From Peptococcaceae bacterium (GTDB taxonomy: Bacteria > Bacillota > Desulfotomaculia > Desulfotomaculales > JACDOK01), in NCBI GenBank assembly GCA_017656185.1, contig JACDOK010000014.1, forward strand, positions 1 to 55,403: a stretch of DNA of 55,403 nt, read 5' to 3'. Position numbers and translations under genes: made by a program. Each line of letters begins with the position of its first letter. Position 1 is the stretch's first letter. The notes beneath the pieces were generated by a model. It had not been told where the DNA came from. It worked only from the letters and a program-made list of their open reading frames with translations, and did no database searches. Below, one piece after another: positions 17,082 to 25,745 of the stretch.

Positions 17082-18014
17082 ATGCAACCGTTGTCAGGTC
17101 TAAGAATCAACATTCTTGGAGGCGATGCCCGCGGTTCATACGCTGCCCAGGAACTTGCCCTCCAGGGGGCTTCTGTTAAGGTCTTAGGGCTGCCTATCCC
17201 GAAAGATATGCCTAATCTCCAAAGTTGTGACCACCTGGAGGAAGCTTTGACTGGTGCTGACGCATTGGTAATACCTTTACCCGGTCTCGACGACCAGGGG
17301 TTCCTTTATACCATGCTCGGTAAGCCGCGGAGGGTGCCCAGCAATTTATTTTCTTCAGTCAATCAAAAAACACCCATATTTGTAGTGTTTGCCAAAAGCT
17401 TTTTACGTAAGATAGCACAGCAGTTAAACTTACATCTCATAGAGCTGAACAATATGGATGAATTTGCCATTTTAAACTCTATTCCTTCCGCTGAAGGCGT
17501 TATCCAAATGGCAATGGAAAGTTCACCGATCACCATCCACGGCAGTACCTCAATGGTTTTAGGCTTCGGACGTACGGCTATGACTCTAGCCCGCATGCTC
17601 GCAGCTCTCGGGTCTCATACCACAGTGGTGGCCCGTAACCCCGCAGCCCTGGCAAGAGCTTATGAAATGGGTTTTCACACTCTTGCTTTTCCGTCTCTGC
17701 CATCACACGTGGGTGACTATAATTTCATCTTCAATACCGTACCGGCTTTGGTATTAAACCGGGATATTCTGCAGCGTATGAATCCTGAGACCATCATCAT
17801 TGATTTAGCCTCTGCACCCGGAGGAGTTGATTACGAGGCTGCGAAACAGCTGAACATTAAAGCGAAACTGGCACCATCCCTTCCCGGGATGGTAGCACCC
17901 AAATCAGCAGGTCAGATTCTCGCTTCTGTCATAGCACGGTTGCTTACCAATAACGCCCCTGGCTGCTTCTTAAAACATCAGGGGGTGCTAGAAAATGCGG
18001 CTGAAGGGCGTTAA
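17082..18014 (+). CDS. dpaA: Dipicolinate synthase subunit A (SpoVFA)
   Basis: DpaA is the NAD(P)-binding subunit of dipicolinate synthase. This enzyme makes the spore-core calcium chelator from dihydrodipicolinate in the mother cell. The 310 residues have two Rossmann-like parts, INILGGDARGSYAAQEL near residue 9 and STSMVLGFGRTAMTLARML near 155, plus a PSLPGMVAPKSAG region near the C-terminus. GGGGAGG precedes the ATG. It overlaps dpaB by 20 bases. The dpaA-dpaB-asd-dapG-dapA order is the same as in Bacillus. Confidence 0.95.
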   Translation: MQPLSGLRINILGGDARGSYAAQELALQGASVKVLGLPIPKDMPNLQSCDHLEEALTGADALVIPLPGLDDQGFLYTMLGKPRRVPSNLFSSVNQKTPIFVVFAKSFLRKIAQQLNLHLIELNNMDEFAILNSIPSAEGVIQMAMESSPITIHGSTSMVLGFGRTAMTLARMLAALGSHTTVVARNPAALARAYEMGFHTLAFPSLPSHVGDYNFIFNTVPALVLNRDILQRMNPETIIIDLASAPGGVDYEAAKQLNIKAKLAPSLPGMVAPKSAGQILASVIARLLTNNAPGCFLKHQGVLENAAEGR

Positions 18015-18582
18015 AGTTGGTTTGGCTTTGACAGGTTCCTTTTGCACGCTTAACCAAGTCATTAAAGAAGTTGACCGTCTGCTTGCGGAAGGTGCCGATA
18101 TATATCCAATTGTATCACCAAACGTTGCCACCGTTGATACACGCTTCGGAATGGCCCAGCACTGGAAGGAAACGCTGGAAGCAAAAACGGGACACAAGGT
18201 CATTTCAACTATTGTTGACGCCGAACCTATTGGACCTAAAAAGCTTGTTGATGTTATAGTTATAGCACCGTGTACCGGTAACACCCTAGCAAAATTAGCC
18301 AATGGAATCACGGATAACGCCGTACTGATGGCAGCCAAAGCACAATTACGCAACCAGCGTCCCGTAGTAGTTGCTATTTCTACAAATGATGGACTGGGGA
18401 TTAATGCCCGCAATCTTGGGACATTACTGAATACCAAAAATATATATTTGGTACCCTTCGGGCAGGATAACCCCCAGTCAAAACCGAATTCGCTAATAGC
18501 AAAGATGGATATGATGGTTGATACTATTTTGTATGCTATAAAGGGTATTCAAATCCAACCCGTTTTAGTACCATTTAACTAA
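17995..18582 (+). CDS. dpaB: Dipicolinate synthase subunit B (SpoVFB)
   Basis: DpaB is the flavoprotein-like subunit (Dfp/UbiX fold) of dipicolinate synthase. The 195 residues begin KVGLALTGSFCTLNQVIKEV, typical of the family, and carry IVIAPCTGNTLAKLANGITD and PVVVAISTNDGLG. GGGGGTG precedes the ATG inside the end of dpaA, which suggests coupled synthesis of the two subunits. Its own stop overlaps the upstream sequence of asd. Confidence 0.96.
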   Translation: MRLKGVKVGLALTGSFCTLNQVIKEVDRLLAEGADIYPIVSPNVATVDTRFGMAQHWKETLEAKTGHKVISTIVDAEPIGPKKLVDVIVIAPCTGNTLAKLANGITDNAVLMAAKAQLRNQRPVVVAISTNDGLGINARNLGTLLNTKNIYLVPFGQDNPQSKPNSLIAKMDMMVDTILYAIKGIQIQPVLVPFN

Positions 18583-18599
18583 TGGAAGGAGGCTTATAT

Positions 18600-19610
18600 T
18601 TGGGCGGTTACAGGTTGTGCGTAGTAGGAGCTACAGGAGCTGTCGGGCAAGAAATACTCGACGTGCTGGAAGAAAGAGATTTTCCTGTTGAAAGTTTACG
18701 TGTATGTGCTACGTCGCGCTCGGCCGGCAAAGAAGTCCAGTTCAAGGGTGAAAAGCTGATCGTAGAAGAAACCCGCGTATCTTCGTTCAAAAATATTGAT
18801 ATTGCACTATTTGCCGGCGGAGCTGCCAGCAAGGAATTTGCCAAAGAGGCGCAGAAACAGGGGGCCATAGTAGTGGACAATTCCAGTGCCTTCCGGCTGG
18901 ACCCCGACGTGCCATTGGTTGTCCCGGAAGTTAATCCAGAAGACGTTAAGTCGCATAAGGGAATTATTGCCAACCCAAATTGCTCTACCATTATTATGGT
19001 TGTACCACTCAAACCGATTTACGATGCCGTAGGAATCAAGCGTGTTGTCGTGTCAACATACCAGGCCGTATCGGGCTCCGGCGCTGCGGCCATCGAAGAA
19101 TTAAGGCTGCAAAGCAAGGCTCTTCTGAACGGTGAAACATATGAACCGCGGGTTTACCCTTACCAAATCGCTTTTAACCTCATTCCACATATCGATGTAT
19201 TCATGGATTTAGACTATACCAAAGAAGAATGGAAAATGGTCAAGGAGACGCAAAAAATATTCCACCGGCATACTATGGCTATTACCGCTACCACGGTGAG
19301 GGTGCCTATCTTCCGCTGTCATTCCGAGGCCATTAACATTGAAACGGAGCGCAAAATCACGCCCCAAGAGGTAAAGGACCTGTTGTCTAATGCGCCCGGC
19401 GTTATTGTAAAAGACAACCCCGAAGCCAAGGAATACCCGATGCCTATAGATGCCGTCAAAAGGGACGAAGTTTTTGTGGGACGTATCAGACAGGATAACT
19501 CCATTGAAAACGGTATCAACATGTTTGTAGTTGCCGACCAGCTGCGTAAGGGAGCCGCTACCAACGCCGTGCAAATTGTGGAATTGCTTATCCAATATCA
19601 GTGTCTGTAA
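18600..19610 (+). CDS. asd: Aspartate-semialdehyde dehydrogenase
   Basis: Asd makes aspartate semialdehyde, the precursor of lysine, DAP, dipicolinate, threonine and methionine. The 336 residues show VVGATGAVGQEIL at the N-terminus, the active-site cysteine in NPNCSTIIM and the catalytic His region VRVPIFRCHSEAI. I chose the TTG at 18600 because AAGGAGG (18586-18592) precedes it. The ATG at 18582 would place that Shine-Dalgarno sequence inside the gene. Confidence 0.96.
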   Translation: MGGYRLCVVGATGAVGQEILDVLEERDFPVESLRVCATSRSAGKEVQFKGEKLIVEETRVSSFKNIDIALFAGGAASKEFAKEAQKQGAIVVDNSSAFRLDPDVPLVVPEVNPEDVKSHKGIIANPNCSTIIMVVPLKPIYDAVGIKRVVVSTYQAVSGSGAAAIEELRLQSKALLNGETYEPRVYPYQIAFNLIPHIDVFMDLDYTKEEWKMVKETQKIFHRHTMAITATTVRVPIFRCHSEAINIETERKITPQEVKDLLSNAPGVIVKDNPEAKEYPMPIDAVKRDEVFVGRIRQDNSIENGINMFVVADQLRKGAATNAVQIVELLIQYQCL

Positions 19611-19640
19611 GTATGTTTGGGTTGCCGGGAGGTGATAGAC

Positions 19641-20858
19641 TTGCGGTTTGTGGTGCAAAAATTCGGCGGCACATCCCTGGCTACCCCTGAATTGCGTGAA
19701 AAGTCCGCCAATAAAATAGTGGACTGCCTAAAAGCAGGTTATTATCCCGTAGTGGTTGTATCAGCTATGGGGCGAAAAGGAGATCCCTACGCTACGGATA
19801 CTCTTTTATCACTGTTTTTTCCGCTTGAGTTTGTCCCTAGCAGAGAAAGAGATCTCCTTATGTCCTGTGGGGAAATAATTTCTGGTGTACTTATGGCGGC
19901 TACTTTGCGGCAAAAAGGTTATCCTGCCGTTTTTCTAACGGGAGGACAATCAGGTATTATTACTAACGGCGACTACACCGAAGCACGTATCCTCAGAGTT
20001 AATCCCGAACGAATTATTGATCAGGCCCGCGACGGGAAAATTATTGTCGTGGCAGGTTTTCAAGGGGTCAGCGAGGAAGGCGAGATCACAACGCTCGGCC
20101 GGGGCGGGAGTGATACTACGGCAGCCGCCCTTGGCGTGGCGCTTAACGCCGCCTGTATTGAAATTTTCACTGATGTAGACGGCATCATGAAGGCCGATCC
20201 CCGTATCGTAGGCGATAGTACTCCTTTAGAAAAGGTAACGTATAATGAAATTTGCCAGTTAGCTCAGGAGGGGGCCAAAGTTATTCACCCCCGTGCGGTA
20301 GAAATAGCGATGCAAAAAAACATACCAATATGGGTTAAACCTATATTCAGTGACGCCCCCGGAACATTAATTACCAGTCATACTGAGATTTTCCGGGATG
20401 TCACAGACATTACTTCAGATCGGCTCATTACAGGGATAACTTATATCCAAAATATCACACAAATTAACATTGAAATCGACAACCCCGATTTATGTAATCC
20501 CTCCAAAATTTTTCGGCCTTTGGCTGATGCCGGTATCAGTGTCGATCTTATTAATGTTAATCCGCACCTAATTGCTTTTACGGTCAAGGATGAAGTAGCC
20601 GTCAAAGCGGAAAACATACTTAAAGAAATAGGCTTTGAACCGCAGTGTCTACCAGGATGCGCTAAGATTGCCCTGGTAGGTGCCGGTATGACCGGTATTC
20701 CGGGTGTAATGGCGGGTATTGTTGAGGCGCTGGATAAAAACGGTATTACGATACTGCAGTCCGCTGACTCTTACACCACAATATGGGTACTTGTCAAGCA
20801 GGAAGACAAAGATAAGGCCATACGTGCTTTATTCCACCAGTTTAAACTGGGTGATTAA
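19641..20858 (+). CDS. dapG: Aspartate kinase (DapG type)
   Basis: Aspartate kinase phosphorylates aspartate at the entry to the lysine/DAP branch. The 405 residues start [15 protein letters not shown]. The kinase domain carries [14 protein letters not shown] and [15 protein letters not shown], and is followed by two ACT domains (about 265-400) for allosteric control. As the dap/dpa cluster's kinase it corresponds to DapG, which in Bacillus responds to diaminopimelate. Effector specificity cannot be read from the sequence. The TTG start at 19641 follows GGGAGGTGAT. Confidence 0.93.
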   Translation: MRFVVQKFGGTSLATPELREKSANKIVDCLKAGYYPVVVVSAMGRKGDPYATDTLLSLFFPLEFVPSRERDLLMSCGEIISGVLMAATLRQKGYPAVFLTGGQSGIITNGDYTEARILRVNPERIIDQARDGKIIVVAGFQGVSEEGEITTLGRGGSDTTAAALGVALNAACIEIFTDVDGIMKADPRIVGDSTPLEKVTYNEICQLAQEGAKVIHPRAVEIAMQKNIPIWVKPIFSDAPGTLITSHTEIFRDVTDITSDRLITGITYIQNITQINIEIDNPDLCNPSKIFRPLADAGISVDLINVNPHLIAFTVKDEVAVKAENILKEIGFEPQCLPGCAKIALVGAGMTGIPGVMAGIVEALDKNGITILQSADSYTTIWVLVKQEDKDKAIRALFHQFKLGD

Positions 20859-20881
20859 CTTTTTATTGGAAGGTGAAAGTC

Positions 20882-21772
20882 TTGACGGTAGATTTGGGAC
20901 GTTTACTTACCGCGATGGTAACCCCTTTTACGAAAGATTACAAACTCAACATCCCTTTAGCCAAAAAACTGGCTCAACACCTGGTCAATAACGGTTCCGA
21001 CGGTATTGTAGTAGCCGGTACAACCGGAGAATCTCCGACTTTAAGTAAGGAAGAAAAGCTGGAACTAATCAGAGCCGTTGTCGACGAGATCGGCGGTAAA
21101 GCTACGGTTGTAGCCGGAACGGGAAGTTATTCCACGCGGGACAGTATCGTATTGACCCAAGCGGCTGAAAAGCTGGGTGTTGACGCGGTAATGCTGGTAT
21201 GCCCGTACTACAATAAGCCGTCACAGGAAGGGTTATACCAGCACTTCAAAGCCATTGCCGAAAGCACCAATCTACCCGTTATTCTTTATAATGTACCGGG
21301 TAGAACCGCCGTCAACCTTATGCCTGAAACGGTGGCACGGTTGGCCCTCATTGAAAATATCGTTGCCGTTAAAGAAGCGGCCGGCAGTATCGACCAGGTA
21401 ACGGAGATAAAGAGGAGGGTACCGGAAAGTTTCGCAGTATACAGTGGAGACGATTCCTTTACTCTGCCGGTATTAGCCCTCGGCGGCAAAGGGGTGATAA
21501 GCGTAGTCTCCCACTTGGCCGGAAAACAAATGGCCGAAATGATTAATGCTTTTGTTGCGGGTAACACTACCCTTAGTGCTAAACTACACCGTGACCTGTT
21601 CCCATTAATGAAAGGTATGTTCATTACTGCCAACCCGGTACCGGTTAAAGCAGCTCTGAACCTCTTAGGATGGAATGTCGGCCCGCCTCGGCTGCCCCTT
21701 GTTGAAGCCAACAATGAGGAAAAGAATAAACTGAAAACTCTACTGCAAGAAGCAGGATTATTGCAATCCTAG
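20882..21772 (+). CDS. dapA: 4-hydroxy-tetrahydrodipicolinate synthase
   Basis: DapA condenses pyruvate with aspartate semialdehyde. The 296-residue TIM barrel shows [23 protein letters not shown], the Tyr region ILYNVPGRT and the Schiff-base lysine in VAVKEAAGS. The TTG start at 20882 follows GGAAGGTG; the GTG at 20873 overlaps that Shine-Dalgarno sequence. It is the last dap gene of the cluster. Confidence 0.96.
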   Translation: MTVDLGRLLTAMVTPFTKDYKLNIPLAKKLAQHLVNNGSDGIVVAGTTGESPTLSKEEKLELIRAVVDEIGGKATVVAGTGSYSTRDSIVLTQAAEKLGVDAVMLVCPYYNKPSQEGLYQHFKAIAESTNLPVILYNVPGRTAVNLMPETVARLALIENIVAVKEAAGSIDQVTEIKRRVPESFAVYSGDDSFTLPVLALGGKGVISVVSHLAGKQMAEMINAFVAGNTTLSAKLHRDLFPLMKGMFITANPVPVKAALNLLGWNVGPPRLPLVEANNEEKNKLKTLLQEAGLLQS

Positions 21773-21802
21773 CTGCTCCGTGTTCGTAATAGCGTTCCCG
21801 CC

Positions 21803-21821
21803 GCCCCTGCTTGTACGGGGC
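21803..21821 (+). terminator. Weak hairpin after dapA
   Basis: GCCCC (21803-21807) pairs with GGGGC (21817-21821) across nine bases. There is no clear U-run, so it may be an inefficient terminator or RNA-processing site. The 144-base gap to the RNase J gene otherwise shows nothing clear. Confidence 0.3.
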
Positions 21822-21916
21822 CTGTAAAATAATTTATAAATATCCTAAACATTTTTGAAAGACTTGTTTTCACTGAAAAGGAGCATATTTCCGGTCTTTC
21901 GAGGGAGGCAATAGAA

Positions 21917-23581
21917 TTGGCACGTGACCCTAAAATCAATATCATTCCTCTCGGAGGCCTGGGGGAAATTGGTAAGAATATCATGGCTGTGCGCTTCGGC
22001 AATGATATTCTTATCATCGATTGCGGGCTCATGTTTCCTGAGGAAGAAATGCTCGGGATAGACATCGTAATTCCCGATATCAGTTATATATTGGAACATA
22101 GGGATCTTGTCAGGGGCATCGTTTTAACCCATGGACATGAAGATCATATTGGTGCCTTGCCTTATATTTTACAGCAAATTAACGTGCCAATTTACGGCAC
22201 GAAACTCACCTTGGGCCTTTTACAAGTCAAGCTCGCAGAACAGGAGTTTGATAATAAGGTCATTCTCCGCACGGTAAAACCACGGGATACCGTTCGTATT
22301 GGGGCTTTTACCGTTGAATTCATCCGGGTATCACACAGTGTGGCCGACGCGGTGGCTATTGCGCTGCATACACCGGTCGGCACAATTTTGCATACCGGTG
22401 ATTTTAAGATCGATCATACTCCTGTTGACGGAGAAGTAATTGACTTTCACCGTTTTGCCGCCCTGGGGGAAAAGGGCGTTTTGGTCATGCTTTCCGACAG
22501 TACCAACGTGGAAAGGGAAGGTTATACCCGTTCCGAAAAGATTGTTGGCGATACTTTCGACCGCATCTTCCGGAATGCTAAAAACCGCATCATTATAGCG
22601 ACATTTGCCTCCAACGTTCACAGGATTCAGCAGGTAATCCATACGGCATACAAACACGACCGCAAAGTAGCCATTGTCGGCCGCAGTATGGCTAACGTCG
22701 TAAACGTGGCCCTGGAACTCGGTTACCTGGACGTACCGCCCGGAACGGTAGTTGACCTGGAAGATATCGATCGCCTGCCAGCCAATAGAACAGTGCTGTT
22801 GTCCACCGGAAGTCAAGGAGAACCGATGTCCGCGCTGACCCGGATGGCGCTTGGATCCCACAGGCAGGTGAATATCGTCCCCGGTGATACTATTATCTTA
22901 TCGGCAACCCCGATCCCGGGTAATGAAAAACTGGTAGCTCGTATTATTGACCAGCTTCTCAGGCGGGGAGCTCACGTAATTTATGAAGAATCGTCCGGTG
23001 TACACGTTTCGGGCCATCCCAGCCAAGAGGAACTAAAAATGATGCTCAATCTCATACGCCCCAAGTTCTTTGTACCCATTCACGGGGAATACCGTATGCT
23101 GATAAAACATGCCGAGTTGGCCCAGGAGATGGGGATTCCACCTAATCGCATCTTCGTCGCGGAAAACGGCCAGGTTTTGGAGTTTACACGTAAGTCGGGG
23201 CGGATAGCCGGAAAAGTAACAGCGGGAAGAGTTCTGGTAGACGGTCTCGGGGTAGGTGACGTCGGCAACATTGTATTAAGGGACCGGAAACAGTTGGCTC
23301 AAGACGGTATTCTAATTGTTGTCGTGACTATGGACAAGGACTCCGGACTGGCGGTGGCCGGTCCGGATATTGTATCACGGGGATTTGTCTACGTACGCGA
23401 ATCGGAGGAGTTAATGGAGGTAGCCAAGGAACGTGTACGCCAGACACTTGAAAAATGTGCGAAGCATAACATTGTGGAATGGGCCGCCATCAAGGCCGAA
23501 ATCCGTGATGTTCTGGGCCGGTTCCTGTACGAGCGCACAGGGCGGCGGCCTATGATACTTCCCATACTAATGGATGTGTGA
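21917..23581 (+). CDS. Ribonuclease J
   Basis: RNase J is a metallo-beta-lactamase/beta-CASP nuclease with 5'-3' exonuclease and endonuclease activity in RNA processing. The 554 residues show LGGLGEIGKNIMA, the metal motif THGHEDHIGALPY near residue 75, HTGDFKID, SDSTNVEREG, the beta-CASP part (ATFASNVHRIQQ) and the HVSGH and HGEYRML motifs, then a C-terminal domain. The TTG start follows GAGGGAGG. Its position after dapA matches Bacillus rnjB, but the sequence alone does not separate J1 from J2. Confidence 0.95.
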   Translation: MARDPKINIIPLGGLGEIGKNIMAVRFGNDILIIDCGLMFPEEEMLGIDIVIPDISYILEHRDLVRGIVLTHGHEDHIGALPYILQQINVPIYGTKLTLGLLQVKLAEQEFDNKVILRTVKPRDTVRIGAFTVEFIRVSHSVADAVAIALHTPVGTILHTGDFKIDHTPVDGEVIDFHRFAALGEKGVLVMLSDSTNVEREGYTRSEKIVGDTFDRIFRNAKNRIIIATFASNVHRIQQVIHTAYKHDRKVAIVGRSMANVVNVALELGYLDVPPGTVVDLEDIDRLPANRTVLLSTGSQGEPMSALTRMALGSHRQVNIVPGDTIILSATPIPGNEKLVARIIDQLLRRGAHVIYEESSGVHVSGHPSQEELKMMLNLIRPKFFVPIHGEYRMLIKHAELAQEMGIPPNRIFVAENGQVLEFTRKSGRIAGKVTAGRVLVDGLGVGDVGNIVLRDRKQLAQDGILIVVVTMDKDSGLAVAGPDIVSRGFVYVRESEELMEVAKERVRQTLEKCAKHNIVEWAAIKAEIRDVLGRFLYERTGRRPMILPILMDV

Positions 23582-23603
23582 GTAAAAGTGCCATACGTAA
23601 TAA

Positions 23604-23634
23604 AAACACCACCTGCACGGTGGTGTTTCTTTTT
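23604..23634 (+). terminator. Rho-independent terminator after RNase J
   Basis: A 10-bp stem (23604-23613 with 23619-23628) closes on five bases and is followed by CTTTTT. The A-rich 5' flank may let it also act on the minus strand, downstream of selC. Confidence 0.85.
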
Positions 23635-23644
23635 GCTGTCATTT

Positions 23645-23738
23645 TGGCGGGAGTGTGTGGGAATCGAACCCACCCAGGGCTTCTCGCCCCGCGACCGGTT
23701 TTGAAGACCGGGAAGGCCACCAGGCCTCATCCACCCCC
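23645..23738 (-). tRNA. selC: tRNA-Sec (anticodon UCA) with encoded CCA
   Basis: Read on the minus strand, the 94 bases fold as a selenocysteine tRNA. It has a long acceptor stem (GGGGGTGG with ACACTCCC, one wobble and a last-pair mismatch), an extended variable arm (GCGGGGCGAGAAGCCCTG region) and a T-arm GTGGG-TTCGATT-CCCAC. The anticodon stem CCGGT/ACCGG encloses the loop CTTCAAA, and the anticodon TCA corresponds to 23702-23704. The 3' CCA is encoded at 23645-23647. The tRNA reads UGA as selenocysteine together with SelB, which is not in this window. Confidence 0.95.
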
Positions 23739-23757
23739 GAAACACGAACCGGATATA

Positions 23758-23787
23758 ATTATAACACGTCCATCTAATCCAAAGCAA
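23758..23787 (-). promoter_or_regulatory. Predicted selC promoter
   Basis: On the minus strand TTGCTT (23782-23787) and a perfect TATAAT (23758-23763) are 18 bases apart. Transcription would begin about 12 bases before the mature 5' end of tRNA-Sec. Confidence 0.7.
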
Positions 23788-23803
23788 CTACACCTGTCAT
23801 ATG

Positions 23804-23832
23804 TTTACATGATGATCGGAATATGCTATGAT
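23804..23832 (+). promoter_or_regulatory. Predicted lspA-rluD promoter
   Basis: TTTACA (23804-23809) and TATGAT (23827-23832) are 17 bases apart. The -10 covers an in-frame ATG at 23828, so that codon cannot be the lspA start of this transcript. Confidence 0.75.
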
Positions 23833-23884
23833 GAGAGCCGCGCGTATAATAATACTTACTGGAACAGGATCCGGGGATGGTTTT

Positions 23885-24346
23885 ATGCTAAGATTTTGGA
23901 TAGCCGTCGCTGCTGTGGTAGTCGCTGACCAAATGACAAAACTACTTATTCAAAACTTCCTGCAGCCTTGGGAAACATATGTAATAATTCCTAAAATTTT
24001 AGCATTAACTTACGTGCAAAATCCGGGTGGGGCCTTCGGCATACTCGCTTCGCAAGAGTGGGTCTTGTTGTTGTTCACTTTTGCAGCCGTATCGGCAGCC
24101 ATCCTATTTCGCCACCGTATTATTGACAAAGGATACTTGTGGGAGTTGGTCCTAATTCTAGGGGGAGGTCTGGGTAACCTTTTGGACCGGCTGCAGTTGG
24201 GTTATGTCGTAGACTTTATAGATTTCCACTTCTGGCCGGTGTTTAATATAGCCGATATCGCCATTGTAACCGGTGTTATCCTACTTTTCCTCAACGTAAT
24301 AAGTTCGCCTTGCCGTGGGGTGGATGACAACAATGCACCGTCATAG
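23885..24346 (+). CDS. lspA: Lipoprotein signal peptidase (signal peptidase II)
   Basis: LspA cleaves prolipoprotein signal peptides in the membrane; the SpoIID-type lipoprotein at 54.4 kb would be a substrate. The 153 residues have four membrane segments and the conserved boxes DQMTKLLIQ, NPGGAFGIL, GNLLDRL, VVDFIDFH and FNIADIAI, with the two catalytic Asp in the last two. I chose the ATG at 23885, after GGGGATGG, rather than upstream codons that lie in the promoter. It overlaps rluD by 23 bases. Confidence 0.94.
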   Translation: MLRFWIAVAAVVVADQMTKLLIQNFLQPWETYVIIPKILALTYVQNPGGAFGILASQEWVLLLFTFAAVSAAILFRHRIIDKGYLWELVLILGGGLGNLLDRLQLGYVVDFIDFHFWPVFNIADIAIVTGVILLFLNVISSPCRGVDDNNAPS

Positions 24347-25262
24347 TTATATAGTTTCGGACGAAGATGCAGGCGAGCGCATCGACCGTTTTTTGGCAAC
24401 GCACTCAACTCTAAGCCGGAGTCGGGTACAAAATCTCATTTCCGAAGGAATGGTTACGGTCGCTAACCGTGCAATCCGGTCCAGTTACCGTTTAAAAGAA
24501 GGGGACCGCATCGAACTGGTCATACCGGATCCTGCACCTCTGAGCATTAAGCCCCAACCTATTCCTCTTGATATTTTTTTTGAAGATGATGATGTGATTG
24601 TTGTGAACAAGCCGCGCGGAATGGTAGTCCACCCTGCAGCCGGTAATTTTTACGATACTCTGGTAAACGCCTTACTTTACCACTGCGATAACCTGTCCGG
24701 CATTAACGGTGTTTTACGCCCGGGTATCGTACACCGCCTGGATAAAGATACCTCCGGCCTGTTGATGGTGGCCAAAAACGATGCTGCCCATCAGAACCTG
24801 GCAAATCAGTTAAAACAAAGAATAGTAATACGGCGGTATACAGCCCTCGTATTCGGTGTACTGAGAAAGGAACAGGGTGTTATCGAAAGTCTTATTGGCC
24901 GCCACCCCAAAGATAGAAAAAAAATGGCCGTTGTAACCCGTAACGGCAAACCGGCAATAACGCATTACCGTGTGCTGCAACGACTTGGGCGCTATACCTT
25001 GATAGAATTAAGACTTGAAACTGGTCGTACCCACCAAATCCGTGTGCATATGGCTCACATAGGACATCCTCTGGTTGGCGATCTTACATATGGAAAAGCA
25101 AAACCACATCTTGGTCTTTACGGTCAGTTTTTGCACGCCGGGGTCCTAGGGTTTACCCATCCTCGTACCGGGGAACAGCTGGTGTTCAAGGCACCCCTTC
25201 CTGGCGAATTACAGGCCGTGTTAGACAGACTTGTTATTTCAGATAACGCACAAATTCCATAA
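24324..25262 (+). CDS. RluA/RluD family rRNA pseudouridine synthase
   Basis: This is a pseudouridine synthase of the RluA/RluD class, acting on large-subunit rRNA. An N-terminal S4 RNA-binding domain (about 10-65, SRSRVQNLISEGMVTV) is followed by the catalytic domain with VNKPRGMVVHPAAG, GIVHRLDKDTSGLLM (catalytic Asp) and LETGRTHQIRVHM. GGGGTGG precedes the ATG at 24324. It follows lspA as in Bacillus (YlyB). Its 3' end overlaps the convergent UPF0756 gene by 29 bases. The target uridine cannot be read from the sequence. Confidence 0.93.
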   Translation: MTTMHRHSYIVSDEDAGERIDRFLATHSTLSRSRVQNLISEGMVTVANRAIRSSYRLKEGDRIELVIPDPAPLSIKPQPIPLDIFFEDDDVIVVNKPRGMVVHPAAGNFYDTLVNALLYHCDNLSGINGVLRPGIVHRLDKDTSGLLMVAKNDAAHQNLANQLKQRIVIRRYTALVFGVLRKEQGVIESLIGRHPKDRKKMAVVTRNGKPAITHYRVLQRLGRYTLIELRLETGRTHQIRVHMAHIGHPLVGDLTYGKAKPHLGLYGQFLHAGVLGFTHPRTGEQLVFKAPLPGELQAVLDRLVISDNAQIP

Positions 25263-25686
25263 AAAGAGCCGCTACCCCCGCCGCCATTAAGGGCCCGACA
25301 GGAATACCCTTAAGAAATATAATGCCGCATAAAGAACCTATGATTAATCCGAATATAAGCCCCGGGTCCAACTCCAACATTTTTAGTCCCTGGCTGTTAA
25401 GATGCGTGGCCAGTGCACCGCCCAAAAAGGCAAATATGCCGGGAAGGGAGGTGAGGCTGTATTTTAGTTCATCAAAATCAAAACGTCCTACTGCTAACGG
25501 GGTCATAATTGTTAATAAAAGTATGAACAGACCTATATCCAACCCATGCTTATCGATAAACTGAAGAAAGAACTCTAGTTTGGCAACTTTAATCAAGAGA
25601 AGGATACAGGAGGCCGCCACAATGATATGGGATTTGGCCAGAAACCCTATGAGCATTAAAGCCAACAGCGTGAGTTCGGCAGGCAT
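25234..25686 (-). CDS. UPF0756/DUF441 family membrane protein
   Basis: This is an integral membrane protein of unknown function, 150 residues with about four to five hydrophobic segments. The family pattern is visible: LLLIKVAKLEFFLQFIDKHG, GLFILLLTIMTPLAVG, SLPGIFAFLGGALATHL and LIIGSLCGIIFLKGIPVGPL. I chose the ATG at 25686, where AAGGA is eight bases upstream; the ATG at 25692 is too close. Its end overlaps rluD on the other strand. Confidence 0.85.
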   Translation of the reverse strand: MPAELTLLALMLIGFLAKSHIIVAASCILLLIKVAKLEFFLQFIDKHGLDIGLFILLLTIMTPLAVGRFDFDELKYSLTSLPGIFAFLGGALATHLNSQGLKMLELDPGLIFGLIIGSLCGIIFLKGIPVGPLMAAGVAALFMEFVRYLK

Positions 25687-25745
25687 ATCCATCGTCCTTA
25701 ATGTTTTATACCAAAGCTATGCTGCCGGAGGTTTGTTTATACTAT

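Noticed and set aside
23828-23884. Earlier lspA start at 23828
   Set aside because: The ATG lies within the -10 element TATGAT of a well-formed promoter, and the extra residues are not family-like.
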